Assembly: GCF_015471405.1 (NCBI RefSeq)
Contig: NZ_BLVZ01000005.1
Coordinates: forward strand, 1 to 64,000
Direction of reading: 5' to 3'
DNA length: 64,000 bases
Origin: Pseudomonas cichorii
GTDB taxonomy: Bacteria > Pseudomonadota > Gammaproteobacteria > Pseudomonadales > Pseudomonadaceae
Each line of letters begins with the position of its first letter. Within the stretch, counting starts at the first letter, position 1. The notes under the pieces were generated by a model. It ran no database searches. It had not been told where the DNA came from and saw only the letters and a list, made by a program, of their open reading frames with translations. Made by a program: the position numbers and the translations under genes. Shown piece by piece: positions 42,869 through 54,644 of the stretch.

Positions 42869-44877
42869 TTTTCTCGCTCCTGCCCAACGGGGTCCAACGG
42901 GATATATGCGCACAAGGTTGTGCCCTCACCGACCTCGCTGTCCAGTTCCAATCTGCCACCCAGCATCAGGACACGCTCGCGCATCCCCACCAGACCGAAG
43001 GAGACAGCACGGCCAGACTGCATCACAAAGCCCTGACCGTCGTCGGCGATGGTCATGCACATCACACCGTCGTCCAGCGTCAGGCTGACTTCTACCGTAT
43101 CCGCCCGGGCGTGGCGGATGACGTTGGTCAGCGCTTCCTGAAGGATACGAAACATGCCAGTGGCCCTGGCGTCGCTGAGTGGCGGCAGGTTGTCCGGCAC
43201 CTGAACCAGACACGGAATCTGCGTGCGGGCCTCGAAGCGCCGGGCCTGCCACTCGATGGCCGAGGCGATGCCCGCATCGAGAATCGGCGGACGCAACGCT
43301 GTGGCAACGTCGCGTACCAACTGGAAGAGTTGAGCGATCAGACGCTTCATGCTGTTCAGGCGCTCACTCAACCCGGGATCGAGGTCGGCATAAGCCAGCT
43401 CACACATGGAGGTTTCCAGCTTCAGCACTGTCAGCATCTGGCCCAACTCGTCATGGACCTCACGAGCGATACGGGCTTTTTCCTCTTCGCGCACACTCTC
43501 CAGATGCGCCGACAGCTCGCGTAACTGGTCATGGGCGCGACGCCGTTCGCTGACGTCACTGAGGAACACCACCAGATACTCCGCCTCGCGAAAACGCAGA
43601 AAACTCAAAGACACATCAGTGGGCAGCACGCTGCCATCGGCCCGGATGCAATTGGTCTCGAACACTTGCGGGCTGTCTTCGCTCGAGCGGGCGTTCTTCC
43701 ACAGGTTCAGCCAGCGATCCATATGCAGACCGGGCTCGAAATCGATCAGCGGCCGATCCACCACACCGCCGCGCGCATACCCGAGCATGGTCTCGGCCGC
43801 ATGGTTGGCATAACGCACCCGACTGTCCCAGTTGACCCAGAGAATGCCGACCGTGCTCTGATCGATGGAGAACTGCGCCAGACGCAGCGCCTCCTCGCCT
43901 TCAACACGCCGGGCAATGTCTTCGCGTGCGTCGACCAGCTCTTGCTCCAGGGCCTGCTGCTGACGGCGCTGCCAGACCACAATCGCAAAACAGGCCAGCA
44001 ACATCACCAGCAGCAACAGGCAGAGGTTCTGCCACAGGCCGGGGGACTCACTGAAACGCGAAGACTTGAGTGGCATCCAGCGCGAGTGCAACTGGTCCAG
44101 TTCTTTCGCCGGAATCACATGCAAGGCCTCGCTGACGATAGTGGCAAGTTGCGGAGCATCCCGGCGTGTCGCCACGCGCAGCAATTGCGGCAAACCGATA
44201 TCGCCCACCACGGCCAGCCCGGCAAACTCAGGCTCCCGGAACAGACGGCTGAGTTGCGCTTCATCCACCACGGCATAGCGCGCCTGCTGGCTCAACAACA
44301 ATTGCAGGGCCTGGCGTTCAAGTGGCACACCTTGCAGGTTCAGGTGAGGGTAATTGCTGCGCAGATAATCTGCCGTCGAACTCGGCATGCGCACGGCCAC
44401 CCGCGAACGCTCATCGACTTTTTCCAGATCCACCACCGAGCTGCCATCACGCTCTCCGATCACCAATTGCGAAACCCGCAGATAAGGATCGGAAAACTGC
44501 CATGTTCGCAGCCCGGCCGGGGTTTGCATCAGGCCTGGCGCCAGATCTACCTGCCCCGCAGCCACCGCCTTTTCCAGGGCCGCCTGATCGGGAAAATTGC
44601 GCCAGAGCAACTCGACCCGCAAGGCCGCCGCCAGTGCATTCATCAAGTCGACGTTGGCACCGGACAATTGCTGTAAACGCTGATCGAACTGGGCATAGGG
44701 AGCGTGCATCACCAGACCGACCCGCAGCGGGCCATGCTGGTCCAGCCAGGTGCGCAGCTCCTGGCTCAGCGGCACCTGCACAGAAGGTTGCGACTCATCA
44801 GCCTGTGCATTCGCCACCTGAAGCATCAAGAGCAAAGCCAGGCAGCCGATAAAACCGGTGCGCAGAAGACCAATCAT
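42865..44877 (-). CDS. agtS: Sensor histidine kinase with periplasmic solute-binding domain, AgtS
   Basis: The 670-residue inner-membrane kinase has a signal/anchor (residues 1-25) and a periplasmic SBP_bac_3-like domain (about 35-255, LRVGLVMHAPYAQFDQRLQQ). A second membrane helix (about 285-305) leads to a PAS domain (about 340-450), a HisKA_3 dimerisation domain with the His in ARIAREVHDELGQ (about 473) and an HATPase domain (IADDGQGF). The ATG at 44877 is chosen because it yields the signal sequence; an earlier start adds 101 residues without a domain. It detects a small ligand, probably an amino acid. The TGA overlaps the agtR start. Confidence 0.85.
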   Translation of the reverse strand: MIGLLRTGFIGCLALLLMLQVANAQADESQPSVQVPLSQELRTWLDQHGPLRVGLVMHAPYAQFDQRLQQLSGANVDLMNALAAALRVELLWRNFPDQAALEKAVAAGQVDLAPGLMQTPAGLRTWQFSDPYLRVSQLVIGERDGSSVVDLEKVDERSRVAVRMPSSTADYLRSNYPHLNLQGVPLERQALQLLLSQQARYAVVDEAQLSRLFREPEFAGLAVVGDIGLPQLLRVATRRDAPQLATIVSEALHVIPAKELDQLHSRWMPLKSSRFSESPGLWQNLCLLLLVMLLACFAIVVWQRRQQQALEQELVDAREDIARRVEGEEALRLAQFSIDQSTVGILWVNWDSRVRYANHAAETMLGYARGGVVDRPLIDFEPGLHMDRWLNLWKNARSSEDSPQVFETNCIRADGSVLPTDVSLSFLRFREAEYLVVFLSDVSERRRAHDQLRELSAHLESVREEEKARIAREVHDELGQMLTVLKLETSMCELAYADLDPGLSERLNSMKRLIAQLFQLVRDVATALRPPILDAGIASAIEWQARRFEARTQIPCLVQVPDNLPPLSDARATGMFRILQEALTNVIRHARADTVEVSLTLDDGVMCMTIADDGQGFVMQSGRAVSFGLVGMRERVLMLGGRLELDSEVGEGTTLCAYIPLDPVGQEREK

Positions 44878-44990
44878 CAACGTGTCGTTCTCGTCTGTTT
44901 TCGTTTGGCGACCATGGATCGCCCCCGGGACCTGACAAATACCGATCAACGCATTAGGCTGCCGGGATAGTTTCTGGCCTGGAATATTCG

Positions 44991-45950
44991 ATGTCCCATA
45001 CCTTTCGTGCAACGCTTCCTGCGTTGCTCCTGTCGCTGATAGTACCTTGCGCGCTGCCAGTGGTGGCTGCCGATCCTGCCCCCACCAAGGATGCAGCGTC
45101 CGCCGATGCTCCCGTGGAGCGTGCGCCACTGCTGACCCGTGCGCAGGAAGACGCCATTGCCCTTGAGCGTCAGTTGCCACCGCAGGATCTGCAGCAATTG
45201 CAGGCAGGTGACGAAAGCTTCCTGGCGCTCTGGAAGCCCGCCAACAGCGCCGACCCGAAAGGCGCGATCATTTTCCTGCCGGGTGCTGGCGAATCGGCCG
45301 ACTGGCCGGATGTGGTCGGCCCGCTACGTCGCAAGTTCCCCGATACCGGCTGGGCCACGCTGAGTATCACCCTGCCGGATGTACAGGACGAAGCCCTGAT
45401 GCCTCGCGAGCCGGACGCACCTGCCGCCGAGGAAAAACCCAAGGATGCGCCGAAGGATGACGCGGCAAAAGCAGCCGACACTCAGGCGCAGGCTGGTGAC
45501 GAGGTCGCCCGGGCTGCCGCTGCCGAGGAGCGCGCCAAGGCCGAAGCCGAGCACATCTTTGCCCGCATCGAAAGCGCAATCAGCTTCGCACAGCAGAACA
45601 AGGCGCGCAGCATCGTACTGATCGGCCACAGCAGTGGTGCCTATTGGGCTGCGCGCTTTCTGAGTGAGCGGCAATCTCCGCTGGTCCAGAAGTTCGCGAT
45701 GGTTGCCGCCCGCGAGCCGATCAATACCAAGCCTTTGCTGCTGGATCTGGTGCCGACACTGAAAATGAAAACAGCGGACTTCATCTACAATAATCAGGCA
45801 CCTCAGGCAGCCAGTGCTCGCTTGCAAGTCAGCAAGCGCGCCAAGGGTGCAGGCTTTACCCAGGTTGCGCTGATCAACATTGTGGGTAATGAAGACGCCG
45901 AACAGGAGCAGATATTTCGCCGTATTCGGGGCTGGGTAGAGGCGGAATGA
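44991..45950 (+). CDS. DUF3530-family alpha/beta-hydrolase-like exported protein
   Basis: The 319-residue protein has a signal peptide cut near PVVAADP (residue 24) and a DUF3530 domain. A nucleophile elbow GHSSGAYWAARF is visible near residue 210, so a periplasmic esterase- or hydrolase-like activity is possible. Between about residues 140 and 190 lies a low-complexity insert of Ala, Glu, Lys and Asp (for example KPKDAPKDDAAKAAD). It is divergent from agtS. The function of the family is unknown. Confidence 0.78.
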   Translation: MSHTFRATLPALLLSLIVPCALPVVAADPAPTKDAASADAPVERAPLLTRAQEDAIALERQLPPQDLQQLQAGDESFLALWKPANSADPKGAIIFLPGAGESADWPDVVGPLRRKFPDTGWATLSITLPDVQDEALMPREPDAPAAEEKPKDAPKDDAAKAADTQAQAGDEVARAAAAEERAKAEAEHIFARIESAISFAQQNKARSIVLIGHSSGAYWAARFLSERQSPLVQKFAMVAAREPINTKPLLLDLVPTLKMKTADFIYNNQAPQAASARLQVSKRAKGAGFTQVALINIVGNEDAEQEQIFRRIRGWVEAE

Positions 45951-45958
45951 CAGTCCTT

Positions 45959-46013
45959 TTCGCGAATGAATCCGCTCCTGCGTCGATCACGCAGGAGCGG
46001 ATTCATTCGCGAA
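45959..46013. repeat. Perfect REP-like inverted repeat
   Basis: Two 25-base perfect arms, starting TTCGCGAATGAATCCGCTCC, surround a five-base loop between the convergent DUF3530 and DnaJ-like genes. It would form a very stable hairpin and is likely a bidirectional terminator. Same family as the repeat at 31134-31186. Confidence 0.9.
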
Positions 46014-46022
46014 CAAACGCAA

Positions 46023-46790
46023 TCAACGAAACCCGCGACGCGCCTTGATCACTCTGTAAGCGCTATGCAGTTCGCTGGTCTTTTCAGTGGCAACACGCAC
46101 TTGCAATGCACTGGCACCGCCCCCGGCAATCTTGTCGGGGTGGTGACGACTGAGCAGACGACGATAGGCGCGCTTGATGCTCGCAGGATCCGTATCGGCC
46201 TCCACGCCCAGGAGTGACAACGCTCCGCTGTATTCATCCGAGCTGCTGACAGGCCGTCTTTTCATCGGATCATGCTCGGCAGCCAGCGCCTCGATTTTCA
46301 GCTCCGACCAGCCCAGCCACATCCCCCACGCGCCGATCAGTTCACGCTCGATGCGAGTGACCTTTCCGTCAGCCCAGGCCATGCGCCAACAAGCTCGCAG
46401 CAAGCCCTCAGCCATACCCGGCTGGCCACGCAGACGACGCAGATAACTGCGCAGCCCGTCAGCGCCGTCCTTGCCACGATTGAAAGCCGCAATCGCAAGA
46501 CGCTGTGCCGCCTCATCCATATTCAAGCGGCGCATTTCCGCCTGCGCCTGATGAATATGGCTGGCAACGACCCGACCACCGCTCTTGGCCAGACGCCCCA
46601 GCAGCACGAACAGCAGATCCTCGTCGCGCACGGCAGAGCGCCCGCCCAGACGCTCACGTACATGAGCCCAGGTGTGCAGTTGCAGGCGACGATCCAGAGC
46701 CTGCCCCAACAAAGAACCCAGCAGCGCCCCCGGAATGTCGGCAATGGCATATCCAGCACCGGCGCCGAACAGTGTGCCTGGCCACAGCAT
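46023..46790 (-). CDS. djlA: DjlA-like protein with TerB and J domains
   Basis: The 255-residue protein begins with a glycine-rich hydrophobic segment (GTLFGAGAGYAIADIPGALLG), followed by a TerB-like helical domain (about 55-165) and a C-terminal J domain with the HPD motif in LLSRHHPDKIAG (about 228). DjlA is a membrane-anchored DnaK co-chaperone; the N-terminal segment here would be its anchor. It is convergent with the DUF3530 gene and follows murU immediately. Confidence 0.85.
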   Translation of the reverse strand: MLWPGTLFGAGAGYAIADIPGALLGSLLGQALDRRLQLHTWAHVRERLGGRSAVRDEDLLFVLLGRLAKSGGRVVASHIHQAQAEMRRLNMDEAAQRLAIAAFNRGKDGADGLRSYLRRLRGQPGMAEGLLRACWRMAWADGKVTRIERELIGAWGMWLGWSELKIEALAAEHDPMKRRPVSSSDEYSGALSLLGVEADTDPASIKRAYRRLLSRHHPDKIAGGGASALQVRVATEKTSELHSAYRVIKARRGFR

Positions 46791-47462
<672 letters not shown>

Positions 47463-47505
47463 TCAATCCTCTTCAACACAATCGATCCCTTTTAAAAATC
47501 ACACG

Positions 47506-48531
47506 TCACGCCGACGCATCGACGCGGTGCTGCAAACTGTTCAGCAATTGTCCCAGCTCCGCCAGTTCCGGGCGTCGCGACACAACGGCCTCTATATAGG
47601 AGAAGAAACGCGGAACATCACCCAGATAGCGCGGCTTGCCATCACGATGGCAGATACGGGCAAAAATCCCGATGACCTTCAAATGCCGCTGCACGCCCAT
47701 CAGATCACTGGCTCGCGAAAAACTGGCGAAATCCTCATGAACCGGAATGCCCACCGCACGCGCCTTGTCCCAGTAGGTCTGCAACCAGCCGTTCACACAC
47801 TCCTGAGGCCAGCTCAGGAAAGCATCCTTGAACAGGCAGGTGATGTCATAAGTAACCGGCCCGTATACCGCATCCTGGAAATCCAGCACGCCCGGATTCG
47901 GTTCACTGATCATCAGGTTGCGCGGCATATAGTCGCGATGAACCAGCACTTTGGGCTGTGCCAGAGCACTTTCGATCAACAGGTCGCTGACATGTTGCCA
48001 CTTGGTCTGTTGCGCCGGGTCCATTTCGATACCCAGATGCCGCTTCACATACCACTCTGGAAAAAGCTCCAGCTCACGGCGCAGCAAGGCTACGTCATAG
48101 CTGGGCAATGGCGCATCCATCGGCAGTTGCTGATAGGCCAGCAACGCTTCGATGGCATCGCCAAACAACGCATCGGCGTTGTCCGCATCGATCACGTCCA
48201 GATAGGTCTGACGCCCCAGATCATTGAGCAGCAAAAAGCCCTGCGTCAGGTCTTCGGCATAAATTTTCGGAACATTAATGCCGGATCTGGCCAATAAATG
48301 AGCAATATCCACGAAGGGTTTGCAGTTTTCCTGCGGTGGTGGCGCATCCATGACAATAAAAGTTTTATCGCCGCCTTCCCAGCGGAAATAGCGACGGAAA
48401 CTTGCGTCGCTACTGGCCGCAGTCAACGTGGCCGGGGGTACGGCGCCCCATTGTTGCCTGGCAAAGAGCGCTGGCAACTGCTCATCGAGCCAAACTTTCA
48501 GGGATTGAAGGCGTATATCTTGGTCTGACAT
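47506..48531 (-). CDS. amgK: Anomeric MurNAc/GlcNAc kinase AmgK
   Basis: The 341-residue aminoglycoside-phosphotransferase-fold kinase phosphorylates the anomeric hydroxyl of MurNAc. The catalytic loop is VLVHRDYMPRNLM (about residue 198) and the metal site is LDFQDAVYGP. It supplies substrate to MurU. It is divergent from lptD, with 129 bp between the two starts, which must hold both promoters. Confidence 0.92.
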   Translation of the reverse strand: MSDQDIRLQSLKVWLDEQLPALFARQQWGAVPPATLTAASSDASFRRYFRWEGGDKTFIVMDAPPPQENCKPFVDIAHLLARSGINVPKIYAEDLTQGFLLLNDLGRQTYLDVIDADNADALFGDAIEALLAYQQLPMDAPLPSYDVALLRRELELFPEWYVKRHLGIEMDPAQQTKWQHVSDLLIESALAQPKVLVHRDYMPRNLMISEPNPGVLDFQDAVYGPVTYDITCLFKDAFLSWPQECVNGWLQTYWDKARAVGIPVHEDFASFSRASDLMGVQRHLKVIGIFARICHRDGKPRYLGDVPRFFSYIEAVVSRRPELAELGQLLNSLQHRVDASA

Positions 48532-48660
48532 TACAAGGGTCTCCGACGGCGCTAGCCGTCAAGCGGGTCATGCTTTATTATCCGGGATCTTTTTCAGCCC
48601 ATCGAGAGGCGTGCGGCCCCCCCGCGGGCAGATGGCGCGCAGGAAGCCCGGACTAATAAG

Positions 48661-51432
48661 ATGGCATTGAAATCCCCCGCGTTTCGTAAAAAATTTCCGT
48701 TGCTCGTAACCGGCAGTCTGCTGGCGATGCAACCTCTGGCCACTCAGTTCGTGGTTGCCGCGGAACAGTATGACTGCTCAGTCTCTGCTTCGGGTGCCTG
48801 GAACTGTGCGCCGAAATCAAATACAGCTGCTGTAGAGCTGCCTCCACGTCCCGTGCATAACGCGACCGAGGTCAGTTCCAACGGCACCGTGATTTCGCAA
48901 GGCACCACGGCTGGCAAACCTGCCAATACAGCGCTGCTGGTCACCGAAGCCAAAGGCAAGGGTCTGGCGTCGCGTAGTGCTGACTACAGCCACCTTGACT
49001 GGGTTCCCCGTGAAAAGCTCACGCCTGCGCAACTGGCCGAAACCGGTCCTTATTGCTCCGGTGCCTATGTAGAGCCGATCCGTCCGGGCATGGATGACAA
49101 GACGCCCAAGAGCGACGCCCCGACATTCATCGGAGCCAAGGTCTCGCGTTATCAGCAGGAAGAGCAGATCGCGACCCTGGCAGGCGATGTCGTATTGCGT
49201 CAGGGCAGCATGCAGGTCCAGGCTCAGGAAGCGGCCCTGTATCAGGCCGAGAACCGTGGCGAACTCAACGGTGATGTCCGTTTGCGCGACAACGGCGCCT
49301 TGATCGTTGGCGACAGGGCAGAGCTGCAACTCGACACCGGCGAAGCCCAGGTCGACAACGCCGAGTATGTCCTGCACAAGTCGAACATCCGCGGTAACGC
49401 CCGTTACGCAAAACGTGCAGAGAACGCGATCATCCGCCTCAAGGATGGTACATACACCTCATGCGAACCCGGCAGCAATGCCTGGACGCTCAAGGGCAAC
49501 AACATCACGCTGAACCCGGCTACCGGTTTCGGCACCGCGACCAACGTTACGCTGCGGGTCAAGGACATACCGGTACTCTACACGCCGTATATCTACTTCC
49601 CGATCGACGATCGTCGCCAGTCAGGCTTCCTGCCACCGACCATTGCTGCCGGTGGCGACAACGGCTTCACGCTGGTCACGCCTTACTACTTCAACCTGGC
49701 GCCCAACTACGACGCCACGTTGTATCCACGCTACATGGCCGACCGCGGCCTGTTGATGGAAGGCGAATTCCGTTACCTCACCAAGAGCAGCGAAGGCCAG
49801 TTCGGCGGCGCTTACCTCAATGACGAGAATGACGAGCGCAGGCTGCAGTCCGAGTACGAAAAAACCCGCTGGATGATGAACTGGCAGCACGTGGGTGGCC
49901 TGGACTCCCGCTGGATGACCAAGGTCGACTACACCGACATCAGCGACCCGTACTACTTCCAGGATCTGGAAACCGATCAGATCGGCGTGAACACACCTGA
50001 GTTCCTCAACCAGCAAGGGTCCCTGACCTATCGCGGTGACAGCTACAGGGCAATGTTCAACGTCCATGCCTACAAGATGGCATCGATCGCCAACATCACG
50101 CCATACGACCGTCTGCCACAGCTGACCCTCAACGGCACACTGCCCTTCAGGCCGGCGGGCCTTCGTTTCGATTATGAAACCGAAGCCGTGCGTTTCGAGC
50201 GTGACCTGCAAACCGGCACCTACTTCGACAGGGATGGCAACCCGGAAGCCCGTCTGGACACCAACGTAGGCGGCCTTGCACGCGCCAACGGTGATCGTCT
50301 GAACCTGGCTCCGTCGGTCAGCCTGCCGATGAACTGGACCTATGGTTTCCTGACGCCCAAGCTGAAGTATGTCTACACCCAGTACGACCTGGATCTGGAC
50401 AGCCGCGGCAGAGCCGCCGTGCCTGACTTCGAAAGCAAGCAGACCCGCAGCGTGCCAATCGTGAGCGTGGACAGCGGCCTGTACTTCGACCGCAATACCC
50501 AGTGGTTCGGCAAGGATTATCGCCAGACTCTTGAACCGCGCATGTTCTATCTCTATTCACCCGAGAGAGATCAGGAAGACATTCCGGTTTTCGACACGAG
50601 TGAAAGCACGTTCAACTACTCGTCCCTGTTCCGCGACAACCGCTTTACCGGTTACGACCGTATCGGTGACGAGAACAAGCTTTCCTTCGGTGTCACCAAC
50701 CGCTGGATCGAAGAAAACGGCTTTGAACGTCAGCGCTTCAGCATTGGTCAGGCGGTGTACTTCAGTGATCGCAAGGTTCAACTGCCGGGCATCACCTTCG
50801 CCGACCGCGACGATGCCAAGGCCAACGTTTCGCCTTATGCACTGGAGCACGAATATCGCTTCAACCGCGATTTCCGTATCAACTCCGACTTCAACTGGGA
50901 TCCGGACAGCCGCAGCACCCGTTCGGGCAGCACGATGCTGCATTATCAGCCTGAAGATAACCCGGGCAAGATCATCAACGCCGGCTACCGCTATCGCAAC
51001 GACCAGGTCCGCTACGACGAGAACACTGGCCGCTGGACAGTGGGCGGTGGCGACTATGGCACGCCTGGCCAGCCGGGCTACGTGAAGGACTACTACAAGA
51101 TCCAGCAGCACGATTTCTCGGTCATCTGGCCAATCGTGCCGCAATGGAGCCTGATCAGCCGCTGGCAGTATGACTACAACCGCGACCGTACCCTTGAAGC
51201 CTTTGGTGGTTTCGAGTACGACAACTGCTGCTGGAAACTGCGTCTGATCAACCGTTACTGGGTCGACTACGACGAATACAGCCAGGAAGCCCCTCAGAAC
51301 GAAAAAGGCGACCGCGGCATATTCCTACAAATTGTGCTGAAGGGACTTGGTGGCGTTACCGGCGCCAAAGTAGAGACCTTCCTGGACAAAGGCATTCAAG
51401 GTTATCGTGAACGTGAAGACCAAGCTTTCTGA
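48661..51432 (+). CDS. lptD: LPS-assembly outer-membrane protein LptD
   Basis: The 923-residue outer-membrane barrel inserts lipopolysaccharide at the cell surface, with LptE as its plug. A signal peptide ends near VVAAEQ (residue 33). The periplasmic OstA/LptA-like jellyroll spans about residues 155-260 and the 26-strand barrel fills the rest. Conserved cysteines occur at both ends, near residue 39 and as the pair in [10 protein letters not shown] near residue 860, as needed for the interdomain disulfides. It is cotranscribed with surA. Confidence 0.93.
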   Translation: MALKSPAFRKKFPLLVTGSLLAMQPLATQFVVAAEQYDCSVSASGAWNCAPKSNTAAVELPPRPVHNATEVSSNGTVISQGTTAGKPANTALLVTEAKGKGLASRSADYSHLDWVPREKLTPAQLAETGPYCSGAYVEPIRPGMDDKTPKSDAPTFIGAKVSRYQQEEQIATLAGDVVLRQGSMQVQAQEAALYQAENRGELNGDVRLRDNGALIVGDRAELQLDTGEAQVDNAEYVLHKSNIRGNARYAKRAENAIIRLKDGTYTSCEPGSNAWTLKGNNITLNPATGFGTATNVTLRVKDIPVLYTPYIYFPIDDRRQSGFLPPTIAAGGDNGFTLVTPYYFNLAPNYDATLYPRYMADRGLLMEGEFRYLTKSSEGQFGGAYLNDENDERRLQSEYEKTRWMMNWQHVGGLDSRWMTKVDYTDISDPYYFQDLETDQIGVNTPEFLNQQGSLTYRGDSYRAMFNVHAYKMASIANITPYDRLPQLTLNGTLPFRPAGLRFDYETEAVRFERDLQTGTYFDRDGNPEARLDTNVGGLARANGDRLNLAPSVSLPMNWTYGFLTPKLKYVYTQYDLDLDSRGRAAVPDFESKQTRSVPIVSVDSGLYFDRNTQWFGKDYRQTLEPRMFYLYSPERDQEDIPVFDTSESTFNYSSLFRDNRFTGYDRIGDENKLSFGVTNRWIEENGFERQRFSIGQAVYFSDRKVQLPGITFADRDDAKANVSPYALEHEYRFNRDFRINSDFNWDPDSRSTRSGSTMLHYQPEDNPGKIINAGYRYRNDQVRYDENTGRWTVGGGDYGTPGQPGYVKDYYKIQQHDFSVIWPIVPQWSLISRWQYDYNRDRTLEAFGGFEYDNCCWKLRLINRYWVDYDEYSQEAPQNEKGDRGIFLQIVLKGLGGVTGAKVETFLDKGIQGYREREDQAF

Positions 51433-52735
51433 TTGTTTGCGCCCGCTGATGCTGGGCGCGTTACTCCTGAGCGGCGCTGTTCATGCAGCGGTCCAACCTC
51501 TGGACAGCGTAGTGGCCATCGTCGATAACGACGTGATCATGAAAAGCCAGATGGACCAGCGTGTTCGCGAAGTCCAGCAGACCATTGCCAAGCGCGGGGC
51601 CGGCACACCACCGGCCGAAGCGCTTCAGCCGCAGGTACTCGATCGCCTGATCCTGGAAAACCTTCAACTGCAGATTGGCGAGCGCTCCGGCATTCGCATC
51701 ACCGATGAAGAGCTGAACCAGGCTATCGACACCATTGCCCAGCGTAACAACATGAGCGTTGAGCAATTCCGTGCAGCCCTGGCTCATGACGGCCTGTCCT
51801 ACAACGATGCCCGCGAGCAGGTTCGTCGCGAGATGATCATCAGCCGCGTGCGCCAGCGTCGTGTGGCCGAGCGTATCCAGGTGTCCGAACAGGAAGTGAA
51901 GAACTTCCTGGCCTCGGATCTGGGCAAGGCTCAGTTGTCCGAAGAGTTCCATCTGGCCAACATCCTGATCGCGACACCGGACAGCGCTTCGTCCGATGCG
52001 ATTCAGGCGGCGGCCCGTCAGGCTCAGGACATCTACGGTCAATTGCAGAAAGGTGCCGACTTCGCTCAACTGGCCGTTGCACGATCGGCAAGCGAAAGCG
52101 CACTGGAAGGCGGCGACATGGGCTGGCGCAAGGCAGCTCAACTCCCACCACCTTTCGGTGACATGCTCAGTTCGATGCGTCCAGGCGAGGTGACTCCACC
52201 GGCACGTACACCGGGCGGTTTCATCATCCTCAAGCTGCTGGAAAAACGCGGCGGCGAAGGCCAGACCCAGATACGCGACGAAGTGCATGTGCGTCACATC
52301 CTCATCAAGCCAAGCGAAATCCGCAGCGAAGAAGAGACACGCCGTCTGGCTACCAAGCTTTATGATCGCATCGAGTCTGGCGAGAACTTCGGCGAACTGG
52401 CGAAGAGCTTCTCGGAAGACCCGGGTTCGGCGCTCAATGGTGGCGACCTGAACTGGGTGGACCCGAACTCTCTGGTTCCAGAGTTCCGCGCAGCGATGAA
52501 CGACACACCACAAGGCGTGCTGTCCAAACCCTTCAAGACAGCTTACGGCTGGCACATTCTGGAAGTTCTTGGCCGCCGCGCCACCGACGCCACCAGCCAG
52601 GCCCGTGACCAGCAAGCCCTGGGCGTACTGCGTAACCGCAAATACGACGAAGAGCTGCAAACCTGGCTGCGTCAGATCCGTGACGAAGCCTACGTTGAAA
52701 TCAAACTCCCTGGCGCAGCCCAGGCTGCACAGTGA
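51413..52735 (+). CDS. surA: Periplasmic chaperone and prolyl isomerase SurA
   Basis: The 440-residue chaperone escorts outer-membrane proteins such as LptD. It has a signal peptide (cut near AVHAAV, about residue 25), an N-terminal SurA helical domain ([20 protein letters not shown]) and two PpiC parvulin domains (about 170-275 and 285-385). The start is one of two GTG codons, 51407 or 51413, both inside the lptD end; AAGG stands 5 or 11 bases ahead. The overlap implies translational coupling to lptD. Confidence 0.9.
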   Translation: MKTKLSDCLRPLMLGALLLSGAVHAAVQPLDSVVAIVDNDVIMKSQMDQRVREVQQTIAKRGAGTPPAEALQPQVLDRLILENLQLQIGERSGIRITDEELNQAIDTIAQRNNMSVEQFRAALAHDGLSYNDAREQVRREMIISRVRQRRVAERIQVSEQEVKNFLASDLGKAQLSEEFHLANILIATPDSASSDAIQAAARQAQDIYGQLQKGADFAQLAVARSASESALEGGDMGWRKAAQLPPPFGDMLSSMRPGEVTPPARTPGGFIILKLLEKRGGEGQTQIRDEVHVRHILIKPSEIRSEEETRRLATKLYDRIESGENFGELAKSFSEDPGSALNGGDLNWVDPNSLVPEFRAAMNDTPQGVLSKPFKTAYGWHILEVLGRRATDATSQARDQQALGVLRNRKYDEELQTWLRQIRDEAYVEIKLPGAAQAAQ

Positions 52736-53721
52736 AGCCAAAGCGTTTCGCACTGACACCCGGCGAGCCGGCCGGCATTGGTCCTGACCTTTGCCTGCTA
52801 CTCGCCACGCAGCCTCAGCCACACCCCCTGATAGCCATTACCAACCGTGACCTGCTCCTGGAGCGGGCCACGCAGTTGGGGGTGGCTGTCAATCTGCTTG
52901 CCGTCACCCCTGACGTCTTTCCGGACGTACCGGCGCCTGCCGGCAGCCTGTATGTCTGGGATACGCCCTTGCAGGCCAAGGTGGTTACTGGCGCGCTGGA
53001 CAAGGCCAATGCCGCTTTCGTACTGCAGACCCTGACTCGCGCCGCTCAAGGCTGTGTCGACGGGCTGTTCGCCGGGATGATTACCGCTCCTGTCCACAAG
53101 GGCGTGATCAACGAGGGCGGCATCGCCTTCTCCGGCCATACGGAATTTCTTGCAGAACTGACTCACACCGAGCAAGTAGTGATGATGCTGGCTACGGGCG
53201 ATCTGCGCGTGGCGCTGGTCACCACCCATCTTCCGCTGCGCGACATTGCCGATGCCATTACACCGGAACGCCTGGAGCGCGTCACACGCATCCTGCATGC
53301 CGATCTGGTCAACAAGTTCGGCATAGCCCGGCCACGCATTCTGGTCTGCGGCCTCAATCCGCATGCCGGCGAAAGCGGTCATCTGGGCCGCGAAGAAATA
53401 GACATCATCGAACCAACCCTGGAGCGTCTGCGCAGCGAAGGCATCGACTTGCGAGGCCCGCTGCCTGCCGACACTCTGTTTACCCCCAAATATCTGGAGC
53501 ACTGCGATGCAGTGCTGGCGATGTATCACGACCAGGGCCTGCCCGTGCTGAAATACAAAGGTTTCGGCGCGGCAGTCAATATCACGCTCGGCCTGCCGAT
53601 CATCCGCACTTCCGTCGATCATGGCACTGCGCTGGATCTGGCTGGCAGCGGAAACATCGACACCGGCAGCCTGAAAGTAGCCCTGCAAACCGCCTACCAG
53701 ATGGCCGAGACTCATTCATGA
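52732..53721 (+). CDS. pdxA: 4-hydroxythreonine-4-phosphate dehydrogenase
   Basis: The 329-residue enzyme oxidises 4-phosphohydroxy-L-threonine in pyridoxal-phosphate synthesis. Motifs include [12 protein letters not shown] at the N-terminus, [25 protein letters not shown] and the metal region [12 protein letters not shown]. It begins with GTG overlapping the surA stop (GTGA) and ends overlapping rsmA. The surA-pdxA-rsmA-apaG-apaH order is conserved in gammaproteobacteria. Confidence 0.94.
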   Translation: MKPKRFALTPGEPAGIGPDLCLLLATQPQPHPLIAITNRDLLLERATQLGVAVNLLAVTPDVFPDVPAPAGSLYVWDTPLQAKVVTGALDKANAAFVLQTLTRAAQGCVDGLFAGMITAPVHKGVINEGGIAFSGHTEFLAELTHTEQVVMMLATGDLRVALVTTHLPLRDIADAITPERLERVTRILHADLVNKFGIARPRILVCGLNPHAGESGHLGREEIDIIEPTLERLRSEGIDLRGPLPADTLFTPKYLEHCDAVLAMYHDQGLPVLKYKGFGAAVNITLGLPIIRTSVDHGTALDLAGSGNIDTGSLKVALQTAYQMAETHS

Positions 53722-54524
53722 CCGAGCAATACCAACACCGGGCGCGCAAGCGCTTCGGGCAGAACTTCCTGCATGACGCGGGCGTTATCGACAAGATCCT
53801 GCGCGCCATCCGGGCCAAGCCTGAAGACCGCCTGCTGGAAATCGGCCCGGGCCAGGGTGCCCTGACAGAAGGGCTGCTCAACAGCGGCGCGCACCTCGAT
53901 GTGGTTGAACTGGACAAGGACCTGATCCCGATCCTCAACAGCCAGTTCGCAGGCAAGCCGAACTTCAACCTGCATCAAGGCGATGCCCTGAAGTTCGACT
54001 TCAACAGCCTGGGCGCTGCGCCCAACAGCCTGCGTGTCGTGGGCAACCTGCCCTACAACATTTCCACGCCGCTGATTTTTCATCTGCTGCAAAACGCCGG
54101 CCTGATTCGCGACATGCACTTCATGCTGCAAAAGGAAGTGGTCGAGCGGCTCGCCGCCGGACCGGGCGGCGGAGACTGGGGCCGCCTGTCGATCATGGTT
54201 CAATACCACTGCCGTGTGGAACACCTGTTCAACGTCGGGCCGGGAGCATTCAACCCGCCACCGAAAGTGGACTCTGCCATTGTCCGCCTTGTGCCCCATG
54301 AAACACTGCCACACCCGGCCAAGGATCACCGCCTGCTGGAGCGCCTTGTGCGCGAAGCCTTCAACCAGCGCCGCAAGACCCTGCGCAACACACTCAAACT
54401 ACTGCTGAGCGCAGATGACATTGCGGCTGCCGGTGTCGATGGCAGCCTGCGTCCCGAGCAACTGGATCTTGCTGCATTTGTCCGTCTGGCGGACAAACTC
54501 AGTGAAAAGGCAGGGGTGGAATAA
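53718..54524 (+). CDS. rsmA: 16S rRNA dimethyladenosine transferase RsmA (KsgA)
   Basis: The 268-residue methyltransferase adds four methyl groups to two adenines of the helix 45 loop in 16S rRNA. SAM-binding motif I is [16 protein letters not shown] (about residue 38); the catalytic motif IV is [10 protein letters not shown] (about residue 112). The ATG overlaps the pdxA stop. Downstream lies a 120-base gap with a stem before apaG. Confidence 0.94.
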   Translation: MTEQYQHRARKRFGQNFLHDAGVIDKILRAIRAKPEDRLLEIGPGQGALTEGLLNSGAHLDVVELDKDLIPILNSQFAGKPNFNLHQGDALKFDFNSLGAAPNSLRVVGNLPYNISTPLIFHLLQNAGLIRDMHFMLQKEVVERLAAGPGGGDWGRLSIMVQYHCRVEHLFNVGPGAFNPPPKVDSAIVRLVPHETLPHPAKDHRLLERLVREAFNQRRKTLRNTLKLLLSADDIAAAGVDGSLRPEQLDLAAFVRLADKLSEKAGVE

Positions 54525-54531
54525 TCTGAAG

Positions 54532-54580
54532 GGGCAAGTAAATGGCTATGTGCCGTTAGTCATTTTCCGTTTACTTGTCC
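54532..54580. other. Stem-loop between rsmA and apaG
   Basis: GGGCAAGTAAATGG (54532-54545) pairs with CCGTTTACTTGTCC (54567-54580), with two G-U pairs, around a 21-base loop. No T-run follows, so it is not a standard terminator. It may be a processing or attenuation structure in the surA-apaH transcript. Confidence 0.4.
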
Positions 54581-54644
54581 TAGACTGACCTATCTATCGA
54601 ATGCTCCAGTTTTTTCCGCTGCTATAGCTTTCAAGGTCTACCGC

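Noticed and set aside
43531..44676. Open frame of 381 codons opposite agtS
   Set aside because: It lies antisense to the sensor kinase, has no domain and no ribosome site.
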